From: an uncultured Lentisphaerota bacterium
Lineage (GTDB): Bacteria; Verrucomicrobiota; Lentisphaeria; Oligosphaerales; CAITYL01
Assembly (NCBI GenBank): GCA_903896595.1
Contig: CAITYL010000371.1
Coordinates: 1 to 34,318, forward strand
Direction of reading: 5' to 3'
DNA: 34,318 nt
Within the stretch, counting starts at the first letter, position 1. Every line of letters begins with the position of its first letter. Below, piece after piece: positions 10,201 through 16,195 of the stretch. The notes beneath the pieces are model-generated. The model searched no databases, was not told where the DNA came from, and saw only the letters and a list, made by a program, of their open reading frames with translations. The translations under genes were made by a program, and so were the position numbers.

Positions 10201-11540
10201 ATGCCGGCCGCCGCATTTCGGGCCACCTCCGTGTAGGCCGACTTCATGCTACCGTTGTCCTCGTTGCCCAGTTCGAACAGCTTGAGCTGGCCGGCAAATT
10301 CCGCCGCCTGGTGCCGCAACTGCGCCCCATAGGCGGCGGAGAAGCCGGGATTATCCTTCGGATCAATAAAGGTCGGGCCGTTGTATAGCGTCTGCAACAG
10401 GATAATGGCGACATTGGCGGCGGTGAGTTCGCGGACGGCCTGATGAAGCCCGTCCCAGGCATAGCGGCCGCGCGCGGGCTCCAACGACGCCCAGGACGGC
10501 TCCAAGCGGACGCCGCGGGCGCCCATCCGGTCGGCCAGCGGGGGGGGGAAATCCCCGAACACGCTGCCGCGCATGGGAGACCAGTGGTATTCGTAGGCGG
10601 CCAGCAGAAAATCCCCGCGCGGGGCGGTGCAGGCCGGCATCAGGACGCGAAGGTTCCACTCCTTGGCGGCCGCCACCGCCCCGGTGGCGGCATTGCGGAG
10701 TTCCGCATGGCAGGTGTAAAAGCCTTTGGGCAGGGGGATGTCCCAAGTCTTGGTCAGGGAGGGGGCGGTCAGCGGCAACGTCACCTCGAAGGTCCGGGTG
10801 GCCGCCGGGCGTTGCCAATAGGCGTCCCGCACGGTCAGGGTGCCAGCATAGCGGGCCTGGATGGCTTTGGCATGGGAATCGATTTTCAGGGCGACCGGAA
10901 CCGTTGCCGTGCCCCAGCTCCAATCGGAAGCACTGAAGGTGAGGCCGAGGCAGGTGTCCTGATCAACAGTAGTGGTCACGCGCAGTGGGGTGAACCGCAG
11001 AGTGCCGGTCTTGGCGCCGGCTCCCGGCCAGTCAACACCGATCCCCAGCACGGTGGCCGGATAATCCAGCTTGCCATTGCCGTCACCGCTCCGCCAGGCC
11101 GGGGAAGACGGCACGGGAAAAACGACGTCGCGCCAGCCGTCCCAGTCAACGGTGACTCCCGGGAGATAAATCTCGCCGCTCTTGTCCAGCAGCCACAGCT
11201 TGGCCGCCAGCGGGCGGCCGGCCTGCGCCGCGCCGATCCGGCAGTGGAAGGCCTGGGGCATGCCGGGACAGGGCGCGGAAAAGTCGAACCGGAGGTAGCT
11301 GTTGTTCGGGTCGGGGCACTTGGAAAAATCATACCGGAACGCCAGCACGGCGCCGGTGTCGGCGTTGGGGGCCGTCTTCTCCACCGCGCCGCCGATCTCA
11401 CCCCAGCGTGCCGTGACGAGACGGGCGCCGTCATAGGCGGTAACGGGCAGTTCCATCTGCTCGGCGGCGGCCACCACGGCGCCGCCAAGGAACATGGCGG
11501 CTGGCACTATTCTGGAAATCAGGGAGATGAAAACTGACAT
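7278..11540 (-). CDS. Large secreted multidomain glycoside hydrolase, paralogue of the 197-4369 gene
   Basis: This is a 1420-residue exported protein. The ATG at 11540 is preferred: AAAGGA lies 8 nt upstream and the signal peptide (about residues 1-28, ending VVAAAEQ) then starts at residue 1; ATGs at 11549 and 11609 lack a ribosome site at proper spacing. The layout matches its paralogue: an N-terminal binding domain, a clan GH-A barrel with acid/base Glu427 in GNEDN and nucleophile Glu530 in STEFGWP, a helical/beta linker region, a CBM9-like domain (about 1048-1243, starting IDGNPAKW) and a final binding domain (about 1267-1420). The CBM9-like parts are the most alike; GSYG, WSPEDGSATT and DQTFNQ are shared exactly. 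The substrate cannot be read from the sequence. It is the first of three consecutive glycosidase genes on this strand. Confidence 0.85.
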   Translation of the reverse strand: MSVFISLISRIVPAAMFLGGAVVAAAEQMELPVTAYDGARLVTARWGEIGGAVEKTAPNADTGAVLAFRYDFSKCPDPNNSYLRFDFSAPCPGMPQAFHCRIGAAQAGRPLAAKLWLLDKSGEIYLPGVTVDWDGWRDVVFPVPSSPAWRSGDGNGKLDYPATVLGIGVDWPGAGAKTGTLRFTPLRVTTTVDQDTCLGLTFSASDWSWGTATVPVALKIDSHAKAIQARYAGTLTVRDAYWQRPAATRTFEVTLPLTAPSLTKTWDIPLPKGFYTCHAELRNAATGAVAAAKEWNLRVLMPACTAPRGDFLLAAYEYHWSPMRGSVFGDFPPPLADRMGARGVRLEPSWASLEPARGRYAWDGLHQAVRELTAANVAIILLQTLYNGPTFIDPKDNPGFSAAYGAQLRHQAAEFAGQLKLFELGNEDNGSMKSAYTEVARNAAAGIRSVQPLATLASTGIAGVDHTFIRQQARRGLFDYLDAISVHPYTNNSTPSQAVSAERFHILSQLAELNALAFDMGGMKALWSTEFGWPNADAQGEHDRADLYVRELMIAEAAGLEVTGLYTWNRDYNLVNYPAGIAVHAFAKLREGHRLVGLTVTDGVWTAVYERSGVPLAVVWTPDDQPKPLPAGLGRDCLDLFGNPLSASAVRISQSPVYVRHPAASTVAAAAAATGEKWANLFVAKAAGGGCPPELAPLLKTRPTDAAAVNQALLNWAAGRSPVVARAQAFVDVALKWQLAVERTHGAGRAGAMPEFPKTRLTTALVALNRDDLDVPAVRRLIALADRTGLEMQLAVAAGQATYQARCAASLEVLARCADRFQRDGLRRQFALFTNLYMDRGGKLGERLYFVPGKPGTVKVRVTSWSKRERTATVRPNLPPGWSCRPVSAHVRVAPGTAAWTEFEITAPAAAKSGEGLRVLTCLSGAPDVAACFDDVEIVPAIDVTVLPVAGLLPGTPLRLELANQESVAAAGTLKLMAPGTAGKPVAILVFQLAPAEKKTFIVNLDAVPAAVAAEWKFDAQFALADGRLFTLPGKDIDFAAATAAPAPLAIDGNPAKWRDALPLRLDQPEYARGSYGNGWSPEDGSATTCLMWDKEYLYFAARVTDQTFNQLFAGDSMWKQDSIQLVFAMPGSRGRDGMKEFTLALSPAGPKIWDGGEAGLAANRYLDEAKVFIRYADKTISYEAAIPWTAFGPAFKEVLKGGTILYALAVNDDDAIGGRKFLERFPGSVVYGKDVNTLVPVRLTGPAPAKPALVPGGVGTTVFFDDFATYPAGSFPAGYDRLFHDMAPDAITVAKTDGRKVLRLRSGGKWHTGFDPGNVPFAILQAPLQLEPGAAYELQGTLKGHVSADGAGTTLGVCSDRWGNQDFQYVRLPETMKEWTPVSLRFGAPMTGEFRLMLRDRAEACDLLIRDLRIVRTGR

Positions 11541-11589
11541 GCGGCACATCCTTTGCGGTTTTCCTGGCGCGGCATAAAAAGACATTCTC

Positions 11590-11613
11590 TCACGGAGGCA
11601 CAGAGACACGGAG
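11590..11613 (+). repeat. Three-unit CACRGAG spacer repeat (gene-poor stretch 11541-11926)
   Basis: The sequence TCACGGAGGCACAGAGACAC and the following GGAG form three CACRGAG units at 8-9 bp spacing, the same design as at 7222, 19661, 27064 and 34214. It lies about 50 bp upstream of the giant glycosidase start at 11540. The 386-bp stretch 11541-11926 contains no gene; it holds this motif, a palindrome pair (11677-11743) and a heptamer array (11845-11912). Confidence 0.5.
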
Positions 11614-11676
11614 TAATTTCCAGTCGCCTGAGCTGCAAACTTGAGCTACAGCGGTGAATCATCCAAGATCAAGTTC

Positions 11677-11743
11677 GTTGTACCGACTTTAGTCGGGGGC
11701 TGTTGCCTTGCGGCCCGCCCCCGCCGGCTGAAGCCGGGACAAC
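11677..11743. repeat. Inverted pair of palindromic 20-mers
   Basis: GTTGTACCGACTTTAGTCGG (11677-11696) and CCGGCTGAAGCCGGGACAAC (11724-11743) are inverted copies of each other (16 of 20 positions), and each contains its own small hairpin (CCGACT/AGTCGG and CCGGCT/AGCCGG). The result is a stem whose arms are themselves stems, separated by 27 bp of GC-rich sequence. From memory, similar ACCGACT...AGTCGGTAC units are dispersed in verrucomicrobial and planctomycete genomes. It is most likely a repetitive extragenic palindrome, not a gene. Confidence 0.6.
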
Positions 11744-11844
11744 AAACGGGAACCCAAAGCCCAGAGAGACTGCCGCGACTGGAGGGGCCGGAGGCGGCAA
11801 AAGGGTTGGCGGCGGCGGGGGACGATGAAGGCGTTCTCCCCAAA

Positions 11845-11912
11845 AGTCACGAGTCACGGATCACAGATCACGGGTTACGAGTCACGGGTCACGATTCACG
11901 AGTTACGGGTTA
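11845..11912 (+). repeat. Degenerate heptamer tandem array (TYACGRG)n
   Basis: About nine 7-8 bp units of the type GTCACGA / GTTACGG run without a break. The array starts 14 bp after the stop codon of the pseudopilin gene (minus strand). Variation is concentrated at the second and last positions of the unit. The reading frames across it are repeat artefacts. It belongs to the set of different microsatellite-like arrays that fill spacers in this window. Confidence 0.75.
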
Positions 11913-11926
11913 TTTCCGCTTTTTCC

Positions 11927-12679
11927 TCACGGGTGCCAGTCCATGTATTCGCCGAAGATCCGGCCGGCATAGGAGCCGGCGGCGAACAGGTCCTGCCAGA
12001 CCGCCAAGGGAATTTTCTGATAACGCGCGGAGCCGTCAAGGCAGGCAACGGTCACGCCGTCGCCCCCATGCCAGCCGGGCATGGCGGGCCCCCGTCCCGA
12101 GCCGTCATCGTTGCCGTACTCGGCCAGAAAGGTGCGGTGGCTGCCCAGCGCCTGATCGCCCTCGAGCGTGGTGCCGTTCCAGGCGCCGCCATAGCTTTCA
12201 CCGGTGATTTTCTTGATCTGGATGCCGACAAAATCGTTCCGGGGCCAGTTGCGGGAATAGTAGGAACTGGTGGTATAGAGCGTGGACATTTTCGCGATGT
12301 TCCAGCCGGTGCGATAAGAGAAGTTCTGGTCGGCAGGACAGTAGGCGACCTGGCCGCCGTCGAGCACGCCGGCCTCGTACATCACCCCCCAATCGGTGTA
12401 GGAAGCGCCGCCGTTCATCGGCCCGGCAATGGCGGTGTACCACATCGACAAATGTCCATCGCCGTAGCCGCCATTATTGGGGTCCCCGGTGTCGTACAGG
12501 AAACCGTTGAACGAATCGGCATAAGTGACGGTGCCCACCGCCAACTGCCGCAGGTTGCCGATGCAGGCGATCTTCTTGGCCGAGTCCTTGGCCTTGCCGA
12601 GGCTCGGCAGCAGCATGGCCGCCAGGATGGCGATAATGGCGATCACCACCAGCAGTTCGATTAAAGTGAAGCGCTTCAT
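11927..12679 (-). CDS. Pseudopilin-like protein with prepilin N-terminal cleavage/methylation signal
   Basis: This 250-residue protein begins MKRFTLIELLVVIAIIAILA, the class III (type IV prepilin) leader: a short basic stretch, FTLIE with the conserved Glu5, then a hydrophobic helix. Cleavage by a prepilin peptidase before Phe4 is expected. The rest is a soluble domain; near the C-terminus WHGGDGVTVACLDG gives an H-x10-DG arrangement close to the H-x9-DG motif of the large pseudopilin families of Lentisphaerae, Verrucomicrobia and Planctomycetes. Such proteins occur in hundreds of copies in some of these genomes; their role is not settled (type II secretion or a surface fibre). No good ribosome site is visible before the ATG. 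It sits between two polysaccharide-related surface genes on the same strand. Confidence 0.85.
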   Translation of the reverse strand: MKRFTLIELLVVIAIIAILAAMLLPSLGKAKDSAKKIACIGNLRQLAVGTVTYADSFNGFLYDTGDPNNGGYGDGHLSMWYTAIAGPMNGGASYTDWGVMYEAGVLDGGQVAYCPADQNFSYRTGWNIAKMSTLYTTSSYYSRNWPRNDFVGIQIKKITGESYGGAWNGTTLEGDQALGSHRTFLAEYGNDDGSGRGPAMPGWHGGDGVTVACLDGSARYQKIPLAVWQDLFAAGSYAGRIFGEYMDWHP

Positions 12680-12723
12680 GGGGGAAGGCCCTTGGTGGGG
12701 AAAAAGTGGGGATGGTGGCGGGG

Positions 12724-12862
12724 AAAGGACCCAAAGGACCCAAAGGACCCAAAGGACCCAAAGGACCCAAGGGACCTAAGGGACCCAAAGGACAAACGCC
12801 CGCCAAAGCTGTTTGGGGGCACGTCTCTTGGGTCCCTTGGGTCGTTTAGGTCTCTTGTTGGG
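12724..12862. repeat. 9-bp tandem array in inverted arrangement (AAAGGACCC)n
   Basis: Eight units of AAAGGACCC, the last three diverged, cover 12724-12795. After a 30-bp spacer, three or four units in the opposite orientation (CTTGGGTCC, CTTGGGTCG, TTTAGGTCT) cover about 12826-12862 and end at the stop codon of the PEP-CTERM gene. In the minus-strand transcript this can fold into a long purine/pyrimidine hairpin between the PEP-CTERM and pseudopilin genes. A role as terminator or RNA-stability structure is inferred; there is no U-tract. Confidence 0.75.
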
Positions 12863-13618
12863 TCACCGCCGGCGACGGACCAGCGCCAGACCACCCAAGG
12901 CCAGCAGGGCCAGGCTCGCCGGCTCGGGAATGGTGTCGTACAGCTGGACATAGTCGAGGTTGCCGTTAAAGGCATGCCCCCACTGGCCGCCCCGATTATA
13001 AGGATCGGCGCCCAGAACCATGCTGGTCAGCCAGGGGTTGTCACCCCCGCCACCATGCGTGGCAAACGCCGTATTGGTGGCCGTCAACACGCCATTGACA
13101 AACAATTTGGCCGTCGAGGTGGCGTTATCCCAAGTCGCGCTGACCTGTGTCCACTGGTTGACCGCCACGGCGCTGGCCGAAGTGGCAACGGTTTGAGTAT
13201 TTCCAAAATACTCATCCGAGAATACCAGGCTGCCGTCACTGCCCAAATAAAAGGTGTGCCGGGTCGTGGAGAACAGTTTGTCGCCATAAATGTACGAGAC
13301 ACCGCCGTTGCCGGCCCAATAGATCGTGGCGTCAACCCGGCCACTGGCCCCCAGCAGAACGTTTTGGGCATACTCCAGGTACCCGGCGTTGGTGGCATCG
13401 CCATTGCCGCCGCCCTGGCCGGAGGTCCAAGACATGCCCTGGCTCAACTGGCCTGCCGTCACCGGCCCGGACATGGTATAGCCATTTCCCGAACTGTCCG
13501 CCGCCGAGGTGGGGGTGGTGCCGGTGTTGGCGTCGTTGAGTTGCCAGTCGCCGATAAGCGCCGACTGGGCCGCAAAGGACGCCATGATGGCGGCAACTGT
13601 CAATAGTGCGGTTTTCAT
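12863..13618 (-). CDS. PEP-CTERM sorting-signal protein with LamG-like domain
   Basis: This is a 251-residue exported protein. The ATG has AAGGAG 6 nt upstream. A signal peptide covers about residues 1-20. Residues about 22-225 fit a LamG/concanavalin-A-like fold (IGDWQLND, SSGNGYTMSG, VATSASAVAVNQWTQVSATWD, TAKLFVNGVL), a fold that often binds glycans. The C-terminus IPEPASLALLALGG, a hydrophobic stretch and four arginines form a typical PEP-CTERM signal, which an exosortase/EpsH system elsewhere in the genome would process so that the protein is displayed or released with exopolysaccharide. It lies between the LacI regulator (107 bp upstream) and the pseudopilin, so it may be under LacI-type control. 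The biological ligand is unknown. Confidence 0.9.
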   Translation of the reverse strand: MKTALLTVAAIMASFAAQSALIGDWQLNDANTGTTPTSAADSSGNGYTMSGPVTAGQLSQGMSWTSGQGGGNGDATNAGYLEYAQNVLLGASGRVDATIYWAGNGGVSYIYGDKLFSTTRHTFYLGSDGSLVFSDEYFGNTQTVATSASAVAVNQWTQVSATWDNATSTAKLFVNGVLTATNTAFATHGGGGDNPWLTSMVLGADPYNRGGQWGHAFNGNLDYVQLYDTIPEPASLALLALGGLALVRRRR

Positions 13619-13724
13619 CTTTCACTCCTTGAAGTTTGGTTCGATGTTCGGTGAAGGTCAACGGGTTCCGGTACTGAAATGTGAGATTGCGGGAGAACAA
13701 CAGGACTATTTCCGATCACGCTGC

Positions 13725-14759
13725 TTACTTGCCGGCCGGCCCTCCTTTCTGAAGTGACGGTGATGAGGCGGGCGGCGCCGCCGACTGGCGGACCACCAGT
13801 TCGTGTTCCAGCAACGCCGGCGGCGGCAACGGCTGCCCTTGAAGCCGGGCCAGCATCACCTCCACATGCTTCGCTGCCAACGCCTCGTAAGGATACCGGA
13901 AGGTGGTCAGTTTGGGTTCGCTGATCTGGGCCAGAGGCAGATCGTCGGCGCCAATGACCGAGACGTCTTCCGGAACGCGCCGGCCGGCTTGACGGATGGC
14001 TTGGATGGCCCCCAGTGCGGACCAGTCGTCAATAGCCAAAATGGCCGTGCAACCGGTGCGCAAGACGCCGGGGGTAACCCGTTCGGCGGCCGCCAGTTCC
14101 CAGTTCGCATCCGCCGCCCAGGCCGCCATCGGCTTGATCCCCGCTCCAGCCAGGACGGTCTTGTAAGTCGCCAGTACCGTCTTGGTCGTGGCATCCCACT
14201 TGGGGCCGTGCAGCAGGCCGATGCGGCGGTGCCCCAGCCCCAACAAATACGTCAGTCCCATCTCCGTCAACCGGGCATAATTGATGCGGGCGGGACAGGA
14301 GGCGTGGTCGCGGTTGTAGCTGAGCACCGGCAACGGCCGCAGGGCATCCACAACCAGGTCGGCCGCCAGGAAGGGATCGGCGTTGATGACCCCGTCGACA
14401 AAACTGCCGGGAAACTGGCGCAGATAGCCGGCGGCATCGTTCTGGTGGCCGCCACTGATCCCGAGCAACAACCGATAGCCGTGACGATGGAACGCGCGCT
14501 CAAAAGCATCCACCAAGGTGCCGGTGGACGGATCGGCCACGCCCCGGACCAGCAGCCCGATGGTCCGGGTCCGCTTGGTGCGCACCGCCCGCGCCGCATG
14601 GTTGGGCCGGTAGTTCAACCGGGCCGCAATCGCACGAATGCGCTCGGCCCGATCCCGGACGGTGGCGCCATAAGCGCCTTTGTTGCGGCCGGTTAAGACG
14701 TTGGACACCGTCTGCACGGAGACGCCCGCTTCCTTGGCAATGTCACTGAGCCTAACCAT
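13725..14759 (-). CDS. LacI-family transcriptional regulator
   Basis: This 344-residue protein has the full LacI layout. The N-terminal helix-turn-helix (residues 1-55: LSDIAKEAGVSVQTVSNVL) is followed by the hinge helix region (LNYRPNHAARAV), which enters the minor groove of operators, and a periplasmic-binding-protein-like sugar-sensing domain (about 62-330, starting TRTIGLLVRG). The ligand is probably a sugar or sugar phosphate from the glycan processed by the adjacent glycosidases. The spacer in front of the gene contains a strong promoter and a palindrome with central CG that overlaps the -10 box, so autorepression is likely. The C-terminal tail is low in complexity (Pro/Ser) and probably flexible. 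Confidence 0.95.
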   Translation of the reverse strand: MVRLSDIAKEAGVSVQTVSNVLTGRNKGAYGATVRDRAERIRAIAARLNYRPNHAARAVRTKRTRTIGLLVRGVADPSTGTLVDAFERAFHRHGYRLLLGISGGHQNDAAGYLRQFPGSFVDGVINADPFLAADLVVDALRPLPVLSYNRDHASCPARINYARLTEMGLTYLLGLGHRRIGLLHGPKWDATTKTVLATYKTVLAGAGIKPMAAWAADANWELAAAERVTPGVLRTGCTAILAIDDWSALGAIQAIRQAGRRVPEDVSVIGADDLPLAQISEPKLTTFRYPYEALAAKHVEVMLARLQGQPLPPPALLEHELVVRQSAAPPASSPSLQKGGPAGK

Positions 14760-14780
14760 GCCCCACCCGTGTGCCCGGTT

Positions 14781-14802
14781 AATTCTATAACGTTAAAGAA
14801 TT
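14781..14802. promoter_or_regulatory. LacI-type operator overlapping the -10 box of the LacI gene
   Basis: TTCTATAACGTTAAAGAA with its flanking AA and TT forms a 22-bp palindrome with a single mismatched position per half and the central CG typical of LacI-family operators. It overlaps the -10 box by three bases and extends toward the start codon, a standard place for repression. The regulator encoded directly downstream is the obvious binder (inferred). Confidence 0.8.
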
Positions 14803-14827
14803 ATAACCGAAAACCGGTGCTTGTCAA
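14800..14827 (-). promoter_or_regulatory. Near-consensus sigma-70 promoter of the LacI gene
   Basis: On the minus strand TTGACA (14822-14827) is followed after 16 bp by TATAAT (14800-14805), both perfect consensus hexamers. It lies in the short spacer behind the GntR-type gene, so the LacI gene is transcribed on its own even though both regulators point the same way. A promoter this strong fits one that is normally held down by the overlapping operator. Confidence 0.8.
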
Positions 14828-14845
14828 ATCACCGGTTCCCGTTTT

Positions 14846-15910
14846 TCAGGGGGGGGGCAAGCGGTACTGAAGCGGGATGAGCACGGGGGCCGGCCGGAGC
14901 CCGGTATTAAGCCAGTCACGCAGCATCCGGACCGCGGTGCGGGCATGGCTTTGGATGTCACTTTCCAGCACGCTTTGAACGGGGGGCAACGAGACGGCGC
15001 GAATCGAGTGAAGTGTCCGATGAAGGTGACCAGGCAGAGGGTGGCCCGCCGTGGCGGCCTGCCGTTCGAGATCGTCCAGCAGGTCGGGGGCAAAGGCGTA
15101 GATGGCGTCCAGCTTCGTGCGGTGGGCGAGAAACTCTGCCAGCAGCACCGTTTTGGCATGGGCATCAAGCCCTTCCGCCCGCGCCCGGCAGACCCGTTCG
15201 GGCGGCACCGGCATGCCCGCCGCCGCCAGGGTGGCGAGCAGCAGGCGCAGGACCGGTTCGTAGGTCGGATCGTCAAGGCCCATGGCCAGGATGCCAGGAT
15301 GCCGGATGCGGCGGTGCCGCCAGTCGGCGGCCAGGGCGGTGAAACCGGCGGCGAAATCGTCGGCGGTGTAGGGACAGGAGACGCGCGGGTCATGGCGGAT
15401 CAGGGTGACCAGGCGGATGCCGGCATCCTCAAACTGGGTGGCCAGCACCGGGTCGGGGGCATTGGCCCAGATGACCCCGGCGGGCGGGTCGCGCCGGAGC
15501 TGGTCGCGCAGGCCGTCCAACTCGTCAAGGGTGTAGTAAGGCCGCGACTCCAGGGCGAACCCGGCCTGGCTGGCGGCGACGCCCACCCCCAGCATGAGCT
15601 GGGCGGCAAACGATTCTTCCGCCAGGGTGTCCCAGCGCGGAAACACGCAGACGATGCGGCCGCTGCGGCCGTCGGAGACGGGAAAGGCGGTGACCCGGAT
15701 GCCGCCGCGGGGGGTGGTCGCGATCAGCCCTTCCCGGCGCAGGTCGCGCAACGCCTGTTGCACGGTGGTCAGGGAGCAGCCGTGGCGGGCGGCCAGTTCG
15801 CGGACCCGGGGAAACGCGTCGCCGATGGCATACCGGCGGGCGGCCAGCTCCTGGCGCAGCGCCTGGGCGAGCTGTTGATAGCGGGGATGGGCGGCGGAGC
15901 GCGGGCGCAT
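14846..15910 (-). CDS. GntR-type regulator with LacI-like sugar-binding domain
   Basis: This 354-residue protein combines a GntR winged helix (residues about 8-75: YQQLAQALRQELAARRY, FPRVRELAARHGCSLTTVQQAL) with a LacI/periplasmic-binding-like effector domain (about 85-345, starting GRIVCVFPRW). The same combination is known in AraR of Bacillus. The start is supported by AAAAGGA about 9 nt upstream. The gene is divergent from the GH2 gene at 16196, and GTATTATT-type sites lie in front of both genes, so it probably controls the GH2 gene and itself. The inducer is likely a sugar; which one cannot be said. Confidence 0.9.
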   Translation of the reverse strand: MRPRSAAHPRYQQLAQALRQELAARRYAIGDAFPRVRELAARHGCSLTTVQQALRDLRREGLIATTPRGGIRVTAFPVSDGRSGRIVCVFPRWDTLAEESFAAQLMLGVGVAASQAGFALESRPYYTLDELDGLRDQLRRDPPAGVIWANAPDPVLATQFEDAGIRLVTLIRHDPRVSCPYTADDFAAGFTALAADWRHRRIRHPGILAMGLDDPTYEPVLRLLLATLAAAGMPVPPERVCRARAEGLDAHAKTVLLAEFLAHRTKLDAIYAFAPDLLDDLERQAATAGHPLPGHLHRTLHSIRAVSLPPVQSVLESDIQSHARTAVRMLRDWLNTGLRPAPVLIPLQYRLPPP

Positions 15911-15926
15911 GGGGTTTTTCCTTTTA

Positions 15927-15944
15927 GTATCAGTAAAATAATAC
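15927..15944. promoter_or_regulatory. Candidate operator in the GntR-type gene promoter
   Basis: Read toward the GntR-type gene the site is GTATTATTTTACTGATAC: half-sites GTATYA and TRATAC around a 6-bp centre. It lies over a plausible promoter (TTGCAC at 15957-15962, 16 bp, TATTTT). The first eight bases, GTATTATT, recur in front of the divergent GH2 gene at 16144. Binding by the GntR-type regulator is inferred. Confidence 0.55.
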
Positions 15945-16000
15945 AGATCGCCCGCCGTGCAACCGGCGGGGGGCGCGAGGGGCTGACCGGGGGCGATTTT

Positions 16001-16090
16001 TTCGACGGTTGTCGGTGGTTATCGATGGCCGTCGATGGCCATCGAGAGCCATCGATTGCAATCGGGCGCGGTCGGCTGCGGTCGATAACC
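16001..16090 (+). repeat. 10-bp periodic RTCG array in the divergent regulator/GH2 spacer
   Basis: Nine consecutive decamers begin TTCG, GTCG, ATCG, GTCG, ATCG, ATCG, ATCG, GTCG and GTCG at exactly 10-bp steps (16001, 16011 and so on to 16081). The fourth and fifth blocks read GTCGATGGCC and ATCGAGAGCC. The inner bases drift toward the right end. The array lies between the divergent start codons at 15910 and 16196. It may be a decaying tandem repeat like others here, or a helically phased protein-binding region. Confidence 0.65.
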
Positions 16091-16143
16091 GGCCGCGGCC
16101 GCCGGTCGCGCATTTGCCTTCTTCCGCTTTTGTGGCATGTTTT

Positions 16144-16158
16144 GTATTATTCTGTTAC
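16144..16158 (+). promoter_or_regulatory. Candidate operator upstream of the GH2 gene
   Basis: GTATTATTCTGTTAC matches the GntR-type gene's own site at its first eight bases and ends in GTTAC, giving a loose inverted repeat. It lies 38 bp before the GH2 start codon, where a repressor would block transcription. The shared word in both divergent promoters is visible; the binding partner is inferred. Confidence 0.45.
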
Positions 16159-16195
16159 TGTTATTGTCCGCACCCCGCGCACTGGATGAGGCCCC

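Noticed and set aside
11641-12207. Plus-strand frame across the heptamer array
   Set aside because: The SRVTGH-type peptide is repeat translation and the frame runs into the antisense of the pseudopilin gene.
12474-12806. Minus-strand frame with a (GPL)n collagen-like repeat
   Set aside because: The G-P-L repeat is only the translation of the 9-bp DNA array; the frame overlaps the pseudopilin gene out of phase and has no ribosome site.
12724-12862. CRISPR array
   Set aside because: The repeat unit is 9 bp with no unique spacers; the same holds for the arrays at 11845, 21570 and 31585. No cas gene is seen.
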